Positions 52,470 through 61,684 of a DNA stretch of 64,000 nt are shown in pieces. This DNA is from Caulobacter sp. S45 (GTDB lineage Bacteria; Pseudomonadota; Alphaproteobacteria; Caulobacterales; Caulobacteraceae), in NCBI RefSeq assembly GCF_009765965.1, contig NZ_LMUL01000014.1:376557-440556 (forward strand), in the 5' to 3' direction. The stretch's first letter is position 1, and each line of letters starts with the position of its first letter. Position numbers and translations under genes: made by a program. The notes below the pieces were generated by a model. The model saw only the letters and a program-made list of their open reading frames with translations. It searched no databases and was not told where the DNA came from.

Positions 52470-53285
52470 TCACAAGCCTAGCCGACCGGAGAGCTGCCTC
52501 GCGCAAACCAGCAGCTCCTGAATCTTCGCGTTTTCCGGGCCATCGCCGCCCATGACCGCAGCCGACCCGCTGATGTTGATGGCCGCGATCATCTGAGCCG
52601 CGCCGTTGAAGATCGGCGCGGCGATCGCGACCAGGTCCCGGGTGAACACACCGTGCTTCAGCACCCAACCGCGCCGACGATCGGCCTCGCTCTGGGCCAG
52701 GATGCCCTCCACCGAGTCGACCGTATCCGGGAGAGGGGCGAGCGCCACCCCGCTGTACAGTTCCGTCAGCGCCGTGACCTCCATGCCGCTGAGCAGCACC
52801 CGACCGGTGGACGAGGCATGGGCGGGAAGACGGCTGCCGATCTCGACCCGGGAACTCAGCGAGCCCACAGGCGCCACATGGCATAGGTAGATGATCTCGC
52901 GGCCGTCCCGCACCGCCAGGTTGGCCGAGACGCCCGTGGCGTTGCACAGAGCTGTCAACCCCGGCCGCGCCACCGCGACGATGTCCTGCGAAGCCAGGTA
53001 CTCGAACCCAAAGGTGAGCACCCGCGGGCCGACCTCATAGCCTGCCGGAGTCCTTCGCAGCACCCCGTGACGCTCCATCGTGTAGACGAGCCGCAAGGCG
53101 GTGGCGTGAGGCAGTTTGAGCTCGCGGGTGATCTCCGCCAGCGGCATCTCCCGGCGCGCATGGGACAGCAGCGTGAGCAGCTGGAAAGCCCGATCCACGG
53201 CCGGAACCATGTAGAGTTCGTCCAGATTGGCCCGCTCTTTCGAGGTTGGCTCGGAGGTCGCCATCCCTTTACGGCCCTTGGGCAT
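52470..53285 (-). CDS. IclR-family transcriptional regulator
   Basis: 271 residues from ATG 53285 (the frame could extend to 53342, but that start falls within the operator). An N-terminal winged HTH (AFQLLTLLSHARREMPLAEI, TRELKLPHATALRLVYTMER) and a C-terminal GAF-like effector domain (LCHVAPVGSLSSRVEIGSRL, ... HASSTGRVLLSGM, ... RRGWVLKHGVF, IAAPIFNGAAQMIAAINISG) are typical. IclR members commonly control aromatic-acid catabolism. It is divergent from the UbiD/porin/MFS operon with a palindromic operator between them. Confidence 0.93.
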   Translation of the reverse strand: MPKGRKGMATSEPTSKERANLDELYMVPAVDRAFQLLTLLSHARREMPLAEITRELKLPHATALRLVYTMERHGVLRRTPAGYEVGPRVLTFGFEYLASQDIVAVARPGLTALCNATGVSANLAVRDGREIIYLCHVAPVGSLSSRVEIGSRLPAHASSTGRVLLSGMEVTALTELYSGVALAPLPDTVDSVEGILAQSEADRRRGWVLKHGVFTRDLVAIAAPIFNGAAQMIAAINISGSAAVMGGDGPENAKIQELLVCARQLSGRLGL

Positions 53286-53316
53286 TGACGCGTCCCCTCG
53301 GTCTGAATAAGTTATT

Positions 53317-53342
53317 TGAACATTATGTTCATATAAGAACAT
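53317..53342. promoter_or_regulatory. IclR-type operator
   Basis: TGAACAT-T-ATGTTCA (53317-53331) is a perfect palindrome. A further half-site GAACAT (53337-53342) makes an overlapping inverted repeat ATGTTC-ATATAA-GAACAT. This AT-rich island between iclR and ubiD is well placed to control both promoters. Confidence 0.65.
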
Positions 53343-53388
53343 CGAAACAAGATCAAGCGCCTTCTGTCCAGGAGGCCGGGAGGACGAG

Positions 53389-54867
53389 TTGGGAAAGCCG
53401 GAGACGTTCGCGAGCTATCACGGCGAATACGCCGAGCCGCACCTGGACCTGCGCGAGTTCATCGTCCGCTGCGAAGCCGCCGGCGAACTGTTGAGGATTC
53501 AGGGCGCTGATCGGGACCTGGAGATGGGAGCCCTGGCCGAAGCCGTGGCGCACAAGAAGCTGGAGGCGCCCGCAGTCCTGTTCGAGGATATTCCGGGCTT
53601 CCCCAAGGGCTTTCGCGTCTTCTCGGGCGGCACCAATTCGAAGAAGCGGCTGGCGATGCTGCTGGGCCTGCCCGAGGTGTCCAGCCTGATCGACCTGGTT
53701 CGCGCCTATCGCCAGCGGATGAAGACTCACACCCCGATCCCGCCACGTGTGGTCGAGACCGGGCCGATCTTCGAGAACATCGACCGTGACGACGCGGTCG
53801 ATCTCTCCAAGTTCCCCGCCCCCAAGGTGCACGAAGAGGATGGCGGCAGGTATATCGGCACCGACGACCTGATCATCATGCGCGATCCGGACGAGGGCTG
53901 GGTCAACGCGGCCACCTATCGGGTCCAGGTGCACGGCAAGGATACGACCGGGCTATGGATCTCGCCGGGCAAGCAAGGCCGCCAGATCCGCGACAAGTAC
54001 CATAACGCCGGCAAGCCCTGCCCGGTGCTGATCTGCTGCGGCCACGACCCCATGCTGTTCCTCGCCGCCAGCCAGGAGGTGCGCTACGGCCTGTCGGAGT
54101 TCGACTATGCCGGCGGCCATCGCGGACGCCCCTTCGACGTGGTGATGAGCGAGGTGCACGGCCTGCCGATGCCCGCCCACGCCGAGATCGTGCTCGAGGG
54201 CGAGATGCTGCCCGGCGACAGCCAGACGGAAGGCCCGTTCGGCGAGTTCACCGGCTATTACGCCAGTCCCCAGAGCAACCAGCCGAGGGTGCGCATCAGC
54301 CGGGCCTACTACCGCAACGACCCCATCCTGACCATGGCCACGCCCATGCGGCCGCCCACCGACCTGTCCTTCGCCAAGTGCATCGTCAAGGCGGGCATGA
54401 TCTGGGACGAGGTGGAGAAGGCGGGTCTTTCCGGGGTGCAGGGCGTCTGGTGCCACGAGGCCGGCATCTCGCGCATGTTCAACGTCATCTCGATCAAGCA
54501 GGCCTATGCCGGCCACGCCCGCCAGGCCGGTATGCTGGCCACCGCCTGCCAGGGTGGGGCCTATCTCGGCCGGTTCACCGTGGTGGTGGATCACGACGTG
54601 GACCCGACCGATATCTTCGACGTGTTGTGGGCCATGTCCACCCGCTGCGACCCGGAGCAGGACATCGATATCGTCCGGCGGATGTGGAGCAGCCCGCTCG
54701 ACCCGCTCGTACCGCACGGTTCCAAAGGGAATTTCAATTCCCGCGCGGTGATCGACGCCTGCCGCCCTTACGAGCGTCTCGCCGATTTCCCGAAGGTCGC
54801 GCGCGCCTCCCCTGAACTGCTTGCCGAAGTGAAGCGCAAGTTCTCGACCTTCCTCGATCAAATTTGA
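53389..54867 (+). CDS. UbiD-family prFMN-dependent decarboxylase
   Basis: 492-residue UbiD-type (de)carboxylase acting on aromatic or alpha,beta-unsaturated acids using prenylated FMN. It begins with TTG (53389) preceded by GGGAGGA at good spacing. Motifs: LRIQGADRDLEMGALAEA, FEDIPGFPKGFRVFSGG, GTDDLIIMRDPD, GLWISPGKQGRQI, and the catalytic acidic region EGPFGEFTGYYASPQSNQ with Glu of GEFTGYY. The ending (NSRAVIDACRPYERLADFPK) resembles hydroxyarylic-acid decarboxylases such as gallate/protocatechuate types. A porin and aromatic-acid transporter follow on the same strand. The prenyltransferase UbiX needed for the cofactor is not in the window. Confidence 0.92.
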   Translation: MGKPETFASYHGEYAEPHLDLREFIVRCEAAGELLRIQGADRDLEMGALAEAVAHKKLEAPAVLFEDIPGFPKGFRVFSGGTNSKKRLAMLLGLPEVSSLIDLVRAYRQRMKTHTPIPPRVVETGPIFENIDRDDAVDLSKFPAPKVHEEDGGRYIGTDDLIIMRDPDEGWVNAATYRVQVHGKDTTGLWISPGKQGRQIRDKYHNAGKPCPVLICCGHDPMLFLAASQEVRYGLSEFDYAGGHRGRPFDVVMSEVHGLPMPAHAEIVLEGEMLPGDSQTEGPFGEFTGYYASPQSNQPRVRISRAYYRNDPILTMATPMRPPTDLSFAKCIVKAGMIWDEVEKAGLSGVQGVWCHEAGISRMFNVISIKQAYAGHARQAGMLATACQGGAYLGRFTVVVDHDVDPTDIFDVLWAMSTRCDPEQDIDIVRRMWSSPLDPLVPHGSKGNFNSRAVIDACRPYERLADFPKVARASPELLAEVKRKFSTFLDQI

Positions 54868-54998
54868 CGGCTGCCCACTTCGGCCCACGACATCGAAATT
54901 CGCTCACCGGAGAATGGATAGCGACCGGCTCACAATACAACTCAAATTTTAGACACAGATAGATCGAGGCCAATAAGAGCTTCGGCTAAGGGGGAAGC

Positions 54999-56624
54999 GT
55001 GACGAGAACAGAAACGAGGTGCCGGGGGGCGCGAGACTGGCGAATATTCGCGCTGCTGATCTTCGGGTCGACGGCCATGAGCGCTTCTGCGGGCCTGGCG
55101 CAGCCCAACGCCCAGGGCTCGCCGCCCGAGGTTGTGAAACCGACCCAGATGCCTCCCGTCACGGTCAACGCCGACCGGCGCAACGGATTGTCCATCGCGC
55201 CGGAGGCGACCACGCCAAGCCAGAAGATCGAACCGGGCGGCATAAGCTATCCGCCGGTCAGCGGCGCATCCCCGATCCAGGCCAGCCAAGCCTTCGAGGT
55301 TCCGGGCGAGAACCCCGGCTGGCTGTTCAACCTGTCGACCTATGGCGCCGGCTTCGGGCGGACGCTGGCGGATCGAGGCGTCTATCTGCACGGGGGCACC
55401 CAGTTGATGGCGGTGGACGTCGTCTCCGGCGGCCATAAGGGCGGCACCAACATCTTCAACCAGGGCTATTGGGGCTTCGACGTCAACACCGAGAAGGCCC
55501 TGGGTTGGAAAGGCGGTCTTTTCGACCTCACCTTCAGCACCCAGTTCGGCAACATCGCGGGAACTGAGAATGGGATCGGCTCGGTCGGCTACGTTCCCGC
55601 CGCTTTCGGCGACGGGGTCCGCCTGGTCAACTTCTATTACAATCAGAGCTTCTTCGATCACGCCCTTCAGTTCACGTTCGGCCGCATGCAGTCGGGCTAT
55701 ACGTCGACCCCTTATCTGTCGCCTGGCATCCACCAGACCCAATGGTACTGCTCGTTCATCACCGTATCCTGCGGAAACACGGCCGCCTATGCCGGCAATT
55801 CCAGCAAGGCGCCCTATGATGTCGGTTCGTGGGGTAGCTTCATCACCATACATCCAGCGCCTTACTGGTACATCAAGGGCGGGGTCTATGAGAACCAGCC
55901 GCTAGAGGTGACCGGCTCCCATACCCACCTGGGCTGGCCGGGGCGGGACTGGGGGTTGAACGAAGCCGCCGGCGCCTTCCTTCCGATCCAGGTCGGCTAC
56001 ATCACCACGGCAGAGAACTCGCCCTACCCGACCAACTTCCACATCGGCGGCTACTACGACACCGCTTCCTTCCCGGATAAATACTACAATTCAAAGCTCC
56101 TCGTGGCGGCGCTGCATCCAGGCGCGCCCCTGCTCGACGAGGGAACCAGCGGCATGTTCGCCGCCCTGCAGCAGACGGTCTGGCGCTTCAACCGCGACCG
56201 CAACAGCACCCGTGGCCTGTCGCTGTTCTTCAGCGGCGACTGGGACATCGGCGGCCTTGAGACATCCCAACAGCAGTATATAGGCGGCTTCATCCTCACG
56301 GGTCCAACGGCGACGCGGGCGGCGGACACCGTGAACTTCCTGATTTCCACCCAGGTGTTCGACCCACGTGAGAAGGCGAGTCGCGACGCGCTCGCCGCCG
56401 CCCACCACCTCGCCTACGAGATGCGCGATCAGACCGGACTGGAGCTGAACTACGGTCTCGCCCTGGCGCCGGGAGTGACCGTGTTCCCCTACACCCAGTA
56501 CATCCTCAACCCGGATCAGCTCGGGGAAGCCTTTCCCGACCCGAAGGATACCCACGCCGTCGTAATCGGGGTGCACGCGCTGATCCGCCTGGATGTCCTC
56601 TTCGGCCTGCCCCAGGTCCAGTGA
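54999..56624 (+). CDS. OprB-family carbohydrate/aromatic-acid porin
   Basis: 541 residues from GTG 54999 (GGGGGAAG upstream). Signal peptide (FALLIFGSTAMSASAGLAQ) and a Pro/Thr-rich spacer precede a 16-strand OprB-like barrel: GVYLHGGTQLMAVDVVSGGH, NQGYWGFDVNTEKALGWKGG, GRMQSGYTSTPYLS and the C-terminal FPYTQYILNPDQLGEA, HALIRLDVLFGLP. The family is named for sugar-selective porins, but members near UbiD and AAHS transporters likely admit aromatic acids. Second gene of the IclR-controlled module, 131 bp after ubiD. Confidence 0.87.
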   Translation: MTRTETRCRGARDWRIFALLIFGSTAMSASAGLAQPNAQGSPPEVVKPTQMPPVTVNADRRNGLSIAPEATTPSQKIEPGGISYPPVSGASPIQASQAFEVPGENPGWLFNLSTYGAGFGRTLADRGVYLHGGTQLMAVDVVSGGHKGGTNIFNQGYWGFDVNTEKALGWKGGLFDLTFSTQFGNIAGTENGIGSVGYVPAAFGDGVRLVNFYYNQSFFDHALQFTFGRMQSGYTSTPYLSPGIHQTQWYCSFITVSCGNTAAYAGNSSKAPYDVGSWGSFITIHPAPYWYIKGGVYENQPLEVTGSHTHLGWPGRDWGLNEAAGAFLPIQVGYITTAENSPYPTNFHIGGYYDTASFPDKYYNSKLLVAALHPGAPLLDEGTSGMFAALQQTVWRFNRDRNSTRGLSLFFSGDWDIGGLETSQQQYIGGFILTGPTATRAADTVNFLISTQVFDPREKASRDALAAAHHLAYEMRDQTGLELNYGLALAPGVTVFPYTQYILNPDQLGEAFPDPKDTHAVVIGVHALIRLDVLFGLPQVQ

Positions 56625-56697
56625 CGACCCACGGGAAAACACAGCGCCAATCCGATAGAACAACCAAGGCGCCCTTCGGCGCCGGACGGAGGACCGA

Positions 56698-58059
56698 GTG
56701 GCCGAACAGGGCGTGATCGATATCCCCGAGTTGATCGAGTCCAATCCGATTGGGTCCGGCCGATGGCTCCTGGCGGCGTTGTGTCTGTTCGTCGTGACCC
56801 TGGACGGCTTCAATGCGCAGGTGATGGGCTATGTGGCGCCCTCGCTGATCAAAGCCTGGCACGTCGATCGCAGCGCCATGGGCCCGGTCGCCAGTTCCGC
56901 CCTGTTCGGCCTGATGATCGGGGCGCTGCTGCTCGGCACCCTGGGCGATCGGGTCGGCCGCAAGGCTGTGCTGTTGGTCGCAACGGTGTTGTTCGGGGTC
57001 TTCTCGCTGCTGACCAGCTTGGTCACCACGCCCGGCGAGATGCTGATCCTTCGCTTCTTGACCGGCGTGGGCCTTGGCGGCGCCATGCCGGCGGCAATCG
57101 CACTGGTGGCGGAATACTCTCCCAGCAAGGCGCGCGCGGGCATGGTCACCCTGGTGGTGGGTGGTTTCGCCATCGGTCCCGCTATCGGCGGGTTCGCCGC
57201 CGCCGGGTTGATCCACGCCTTCGGCTGGCGATCGATGTTCGTCGCCGGCGGGGTCATCCCGCTGCTGATGACGCCGGCTCTATGGTTGCTGCTTCCGGAG
57301 TCCATGCGCTTCGTGACCCGCAAGGGCGTCGGGGCGGAGCGGATCGCCGCCAATCTGCGCAAGGTCTTTCCCCGCGGCCAGTTCCCGCCCGGCGCACGCT
57401 ATCTCCACGCCGAGGGCACGATCCGAAAGGCGCCGGTGAGGGACATCTTCGCCGGGAACAGGACGCTGGGCACCTTGATGCTCTGGCTGGCCATCTTCAT
57501 GAATCTGGTAGGCCTGAATCTCCAGACCAACTGGCTGCCGGTGATCATCACCGGACTGGGCTTTCCGATCTCGCAGGCGGTGACTGCGACGGCCATGTTC
57601 CACGTCGGCGGCGCCATCGGGGGGCTGGTGCTCGCCCGCTTCGCCCACCGGTTCGACTTCATCCTCGTCGTGTCGGCCATGTTCGCCCTGGCCGGGATCA
57701 TGATCGTCCTGATCGGCGGGGCCGGTGGTTCGATCCTGATGCTGCGGCTTTCGATCTTCGGCGCGGGGTTGTTCGTGGTCGGGGGCCAGACAGCGATCAA
57801 CGCGCTTAGCGGCATCCTCTATCCTGGGTATATCCGCTCGACCGGCTCGGGCTGGGCGCTCGGTGTCGGCCGCCTGGGCGCGGCGGTCGGGCCAATGATC
57901 GGCGGCGGCCTTCTGGCCTTGCACCTGGGACTGTCCAAGCTGTTCTGGATCGAGTCGGCGCCGTTCTTTCTTGCAGCCCTCGCTGTCCTGGTCATCCGGC
58001 TGACACGTCGAGGCCCGCTCGCAGTTCCCGATGCGGCTGCGGCCGATGGCGAGCCATAA
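56698..58059 (+). CDS. AAHS-type aromatic acid:H+ symporter (MFS)
   Basis: 453-residue, 12-TM MFS transporter starting at GTG 56698 behind GGACGGAGG. The first helix carries the AAHS signature FVVTLDGFNAQVMGYVAPSL, close to the Asp-Gly-x-Asp motif that recognises aromatic carboxylates (second Asp here is Asn). The loop motif LGDRVGRKAVLL and the mid-TM4 motif FLTGVGLGGAMPAAIALVAE follow, and the TM5 motif is GFAIGPAIGGFAA. It is the inner-membrane step of a porin-MFS-decarboxylase route. Downstream, 58060-58417 has no intact gene. Confidence 0.92.
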   Translation: MAEQGVIDIPELIESNPIGSGRWLLAALCLFVVTLDGFNAQVMGYVAPSLIKAWHVDRSAMGPVASSALFGLMIGALLLGTLGDRVGRKAVLLVATVLFGVFSLLTSLVTTPGEMLILRFLTGVGLGGAMPAAIALVAEYSPSKARAGMVTLVVGGFAIGPAIGGFAAAGLIHAFGWRSMFVAGGVIPLLMTPALWLLLPESMRFVTRKGVGAERIAANLRKVFPRGQFPPGARYLHAEGTIRKAPVRDIFAGNRTLGTLMLWLAIFMNLVGLNLQTNWLPVIITGLGFPISQAVTATAMFHVGGAIGGLVLARFAHRFDFILVVSAMFALAGIMIVLIGGAGGSILMLRLSIFGAGLFVVGGQTAINALSGILYPGYIRSTGSGWALGVGRLGAAVGPMIGGGLLALHLGLSKLFWIESAPFFLAALAVLVIRLTRRGPLAVPDAAAADGEP

Positions 58060-58417
58060 TGGACATTTAGCATGTCCGAGATGACATTCGCCCTCCCCCA
58101 GCAGGCGTCGAGCTGGAAGATCGCCGTCTGAACCTGGACGGCTTTGAAGGCGTGTTCCTTGAACCGGTAGTGCAAGCAGAACACCTCGGCTGGCTTGCGG
58201 CCCGCCGAGCTTTGCAGTTCAGCGAAACAGTCTAGTGCGAAAATCGGGGTCTCCTGGAAGATAAATCGGCATAATCTGCAAGCGGAACGCCCGCCTTTCC
58301 TACATATTGCCACCAGATTCCGGTTCCAGCGCGCCGCCCCCTCGTCGACCGAGTTCGCAGTTCGCGGTCGCCATGGCAGTTCTCGCCTCTACCAGCCCAC
58401 CACAAGGAGTTGGATTA
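58060..58417. other. Intergenic region with a reverse-strand gene fragment
   Basis: Between the MFS and the Tat hydrolase genes there is no intact gene. A protein-like reverse frame occupies 58067-58313 and is listed separately. AAGGAG at 58403-58408 is the Shine-Dalgarno of the next gene. Confidence 0.5.
58067..58313 (-). pseudogene. Unidentified gene fragment antisense to the MFS 3' flank
   Basis: The reverse frame encodes a protein-like stretch: FQETPIFALDCFAELQSSAG, RKPAEVFCLHYRFKEHAFKA, then FQLDACWGRANVISDMLNVH. The balance of hydrophobic and charged residues and the lack of Arg/Pro bias set it apart from shadow frames. If it continued it would run antisense into the MFS gene and become low-complexity (SPSAAAASGT), so I think the conserved part ends at about 58067. 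I cannot name the family; probably a remnant. Confidence 0.35.
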
Positions 58418-59479
58418 ATGAGCAAGCTCGAAACATCCAAAGACATCAACCAGCCGCGGCGTCAGTTTTTCGGCGCTGCAGCGCTGATCGTCGCCGCCGC
58501 CCAGATCGGTCCTATCGGGTCCGCCAACGCCCAGGCCGCCGAAAGCGAACAGGCGCCGACGCCCGCGCCCGCCGGTCACACCTCGTTCGCCACGCTGAAG
58601 CAAATCGACGCCGGGACGCTCAACGTCGGCTATGCCGAGGCCGGTCCCGTAAATGGCCCGGTCGTCATTCTGCTGCACGGCTGGCCCTACGATATTCACA
58701 GCTATGTCGATGTCGCCCCTTTGTTGGCCTCGAGGGGCTACCGGGTAATCGTGCCCTATCTGCGTGGCCACGGATCAACCCACTTTCTCTCGGGCGAGAC
58801 CGTCCGCAACGGCCAGCCATCAGTGGTTGCGCTCGATATCATCGCCTTGATGGACGCCCTGAAGATCGAGAGAGCCACCCTAGCCGGCTTCGATTGGGGC
58901 GCACGCACGGCGGACATTGTCGCGGCGCTCTGGCCTCAACGCTGCAAGGCCCTGGTCTCCGTCAGCGGCTATCTGATCGGCAGTCAGGAGTCCGGGAAGA
59001 TACCGCTGCCCCCAGAGGCCGAGTTCCAATGGTGGTACCAATTCTATTTCGCGACGGAACGCGGCCGAGCCGGCTATGACAAATATCGGCGCGAGTTCGC
59101 CAAGCTCATTTGGCGACTTGCGTCGCCAAAGTGGAACTTCGACGACGCCACCTTCGATCGATCGGCCACAGCGTTCGACAACCCTGACCACGTCGCCATC
59201 GTCATCCATAATTACCGTTGGCGGCAGGGTCTCGCCGAAGGCGAGCCAAGATGCGATGCGTTGGAAAAGCGGCTTGCCCTGGGGCCTGTCATCACCGTTC
59301 CCACCATCACTCTTGAAGGCGACGCCAATGGCGCACCACATCCGGATGGTAGCGCCTATGCTATGAAGTTTTCGGGCAAGTACTCTCATCGGATCATCGA
59401 CGGCAGTGTTGGGCACAACCTACCGCAGGAAGCGCCGCAAGCCTTCGCTCAAGCCGTCATCGACGTCGATAAACTCTAA
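58418..59479 (+). CDS. Tat-exported epoxide hydrolase/dehalogenase-like hydrolase
   Basis: 353 residues from ATG 58418 (AAGGAG). A twin-arginine signal (QPRRQFFGAAALIVAAAQIG) directs folded export. The alpha/beta-hydrolase core: LNVGYAEAGPVNGPVVILLH, HGWPYDIHSY (oxyanion region), LRGHGST, and nucleophile GFDWGARTAD (Asp, about residue 160), as in epoxide hydrolases and haloacid/haloalkane dehalogenases. Catalytic His is likely in GSVGHNLPQEAPQ. The cap region (EFQWWYQFYFATERGRAGYD) matches homologues of this secreted class. Substrate unknown. Confidence 0.9.
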   Translation: MSKLETSKDINQPRRQFFGAAALIVAAAQIGPIGSANAQAAESEQAPTPAPAGHTSFATLKQIDAGTLNVGYAEAGPVNGPVVILLHGWPYDIHSYVDVAPLLASRGYRVIVPYLRGHGSTHFLSGETVRNGQPSVVALDIIALMDALKIERATLAGFDWGARTADIVAALWPQRCKALVSVSGYLIGSQESGKIPLPPEAEFQWWYQFYFATERGRAGYDKYRREFAKLIWRLASPKWNFDDATFDRSATAFDNPDHVAIVIHNYRWRQGLAEGEPRCDALEKRLALGPVITVPTITLEGDANGAPHPDGSAYAMKFSGKYSHRIIDGSVGHNLPQEAPQAFAQAVIDVDKL

Positions 59480-59634
59480 TCGATCGGGGCTGGCGCTGGC
59501 GCTACCAACCACCAACCCCCATCGACGGCCCTACTTTAGCGGGGGTGCGAGCCATTTCGCTCCAGCCCCGATGACGAGCGCTGCATGGCGCATGTCGGAC
59601 ATCACCTGCCCTTTGCCATCGCTCGCCCGAGCCG

Positions 59635-60504
59635 TCATGACGGCGACCTCTCGACCAGGCCCTCGAGCACCTCCGCGAAGGTGATCGATCCGGTGCGCTG
59701 CTCGGCGTCGCCGCCCTCGAAGTCGATCCATCCTTCGTTGAAGCCATCGAGCATCCGGATTCGCGGCTCGGGATAGGTCATCCCCTGAGCGCGGAAATTG
59801 GCCTCCCAATGATCGTGCGGCGCCGCCTCGACCAAGACCGGATGACCGAGGGCGGCTGCGAAGGCCGCCGCCTCGTCCTGCGCGCTGTAGCGAGCCGGGC
59901 CTCGGAGTTCCACCACACGCTGTCCCGCCCACGAACCTTGGACAAGCTCAGCCGCCGTCCGTCCGATATCGCGGACGCTGACCATATCGATCCTGTGGTC
60001 GATCGGGCTGAGGTAGGTTTCGAACCTGCCTTCCCGCGCCGCCGCCACGTCCCACGCGGCGTTCTCCATGAACCAGGCCGCTCGCAGGATGGCCACGGGC
60101 GCTCCGGTGCTGCGGAGCATGGCTTCGGTGATCGCCGAGTTGTTGAGGAGGTTGAACTCTTCGACGTGGGCGCCGACCGTGGAAAGGAACACCACCCTTC
60201 CTGGGCGGCTCTGCGCAATGGCGGCTTTGATCGCGGCGGCCGCCTCGTGCGTATCCGGAAAGCCCGGCGTCGGATCGTAGTTCGGCGGCGTCATCAGGAA
60301 TACGCCATCGGCGCCCTTGAACGCTTCGGCAAGCGCCCGACCGTCGGTGATGGCGGGCACGATAGCAATCTCGCAGCCGCGATCCGCCCAGACCCGGCCC
60401 TTATCCCCACTGCGCACCACCGCGCGAACCGGCTCGCCGGCCGCGAGCAAGGTCTCGGCGACCACACCACCAACCTGCCCCGTTACACCCATGACGACGA
60501 ACAT
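59635..60504 (-). CDS. NmrA/HSCARG-like NAD(P)-binding protein
   Basis: 289-residue atypical SDR of the NmrA-like group: N-terminal VVMGVTGQVGGVVAETLLAA (GxxGxxG), substrate region GVFLMTPPNYDPTPGFPDTH, then VVFLSTVGAHVEEFNLLNN and AILRAAWFMENAAWDVAAAR, and C-terminal LRGPARYSAQDEAAAFAAAL. The catalytic Tyr-x3-Lys of classical SDRs is absent, as usual for redox-sensing or quinone-related members. Divergent from a LysR gene with 124 bp between, probably its target. Confidence 0.92.
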   Translation of the reverse strand: MFVVMGVTGQVGGVVAETLLAAGEPVRAVVRSGDKGRVWADRGCEIAIVPAITDGRALAEAFKGADGVFLMTPPNYDPTPGFPDTHEAAAAIKAAIAQSRPGRVVFLSTVGAHVEEFNLLNNSAITEAMLRSTGAPVAILRAAWFMENAAWDVAAAREGRFETYLSPIDHRIDMVSVRDIGRTAAELVQGSWAGQRVVELRGPARYSAQDEAAAFAAALGHPVLVEAAPHDHWEANFRAQGMTYPEPRIRMLDGFNEGWIDFEGGDAEQRTGSITFAEVLEGLVERSPS

Positions 60505-60578
60505 TTCTGGCCTCCTCGAATGGGCTTAGCCTTGTCGGGCTCACCCTGGAGACACTTTGCGCCCACATCATTTTTGAA

Positions 60579-60594
60579 TTAAGTGCCGTTAAGT
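60579..60594. promoter_or_regulatory. Direct repeat in the NmrA/LysR divergent promoter
   Basis: TTAAGT-GCCG-TTAAGT, two 6-bp copies with a 10-bp period, so both face the same side of the helix. It lies in an AT-rich island between the divergent genes; candidate regulator contact or -35/-10 overlap. Confidence 0.35.
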
Positions 60595-60628
60595 CATAGT
60601 ATTTTTGCGAAAAGATAGGGAGCGTGAA

Positions 60629-61528
60629 ATGGCGTTCGATGGGCGTCTGCTATCGGGCGTGACCGTCCTGGCCGCCGTTGTGGAGAGCGGCAGCTTCACG
60701 CGCGCCGGCGAACTGCTGGGCCTGTCGCCGTCGGGTGTAAGCCGGTCGGTATCGCGGCTGGAGGACCGGATCGGCGTTCGCCTGCTCGACAGGACCACAA
60801 GGGCGTTGCGGCTTACCGACGAGGGCGGGCGCTTCTATCAGATGGCCCTCCCCCACCTCGACGGCATAGAGGAAGCGGCGAATCTGGTCTCAGGCGCCGC
60901 CGAGATCGTGCGTGGCCGGTTGAGGGCCAGCGTGAATCCCATCTTCGCTCAGCATGTCATCGCGCCACGACTGGGAGAATTCATCGCGCGGTTTCCGGAC
61001 CTGGAGGTGGACCTGCTGACGCCGGACGGGCGCCTCGACCTGATCAGCGAAGGCGTCGACGTCGCCATCCGCTTCGGCCAGCAGCCGACATCGAACTTGA
61101 CCTCCAAGCTCATCCTGGAGACGCGTGTGCTCACGGTCGCTTCGCCGACCTATCTGGAGCGCCGCGGGCGGCCAGGTCATCCCACCGAGCTGACCGATCA
61201 CGCGTGTATCCAGTTCCGGGACCCGATGACCGGCCAGCCCTTCGAATGGGAATTCCGCCGAGGGAAGGAGGTCCTGCCGATCCCCACCCGCGGCCAACTG
61301 GTCATGTCGGACCCCGGGACGATGGTGACCGCCTGTCTGGCAGGCGCCGGCGTCGCACAGATCCTGGCGATCGGCGTCCAGCACCTGCTCGACGAGGGTC
61401 GGCTGGTCGAGCTGTTTCCCGATTGGCCAGGCGAAATCTTTCCCCTCTACGCGGTCCGCCCGTCCAAGCGGCTGGCTCCCGTCAAGGTCGAGGCCTTCAT
61501 CGATTTCTGCTGCGCCCTGGTCCGATGA
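60629..61528 (+). CDS. LysR-family transcriptional regulator (CrgA/DhaR type)
   Basis: 299 residues from ATG 60629 (TAGGGAG). HTH: VTVLAAVVESGSFTRAGELL, GLSPSGVSRSVSRLEDRIGV, wing RLLDRTTRALRLTDEG. Effector domain: VRGRLRASVNPIFAQHVIAP, DLISEGVDVAIRFGQ, TVASPTYLERRGRP and a C-terminal FPLYAVRPSKRLAPVKVEAF. This is the branch that often controls an adjacent divergent oxidoreductase, here the NmrA-like gene. Confidence 0.93.
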   Translation: MAFDGRLLSGVTVLAAVVESGSFTRAGELLGLSPSGVSRSVSRLEDRIGVRLLDRTTRALRLTDEGGRFYQMALPHLDGIEEAANLVSGAAEIVRGRLRASVNPIFAQHVIAPRLGEFIARFPDLEVDLLTPDGRLDLISEGVDVAIRFGQQPTSNLTSKLILETRVLTVASPTYLERRGRPGHPTELTDHACIQFRDPMTGQPFEWEFRRGKEVLPIPTRGQLVMSDPGTMVTACLAGAGVAQILAIGVQHLLDEGRLVELFPDWPGEIFPLYAVRPSKRLAPVKVEAFIDFCCALVR

Positions 61529-61684
61529 TCGCCTGCAAGGCCGATTGCCGACTGGAGCACGGTACGGATCGTTCGCTACGGTAGCCTCACGCCCAGACGA
61601 TCTTCAAGCTGGCGACTCACTAAGCCGCGGTTGATCGCAGAGTATCGAGATCGTGCGCCGCTGGGTCTTACTTTTCGATCGACT

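Noticed and set aside
53953-54888. Reverse 311-codon frame over ubiD
   Set aside because: His/Gly/Asp-rich low-complexity shadow; ubiD motifs on the other strand are unambiguous.
56763-57809. Alternative forward 348-codon frame in the MFS gene
   Set aside because: Arg/Gly-rich +1 shadow of a clear 12-TM transporter.
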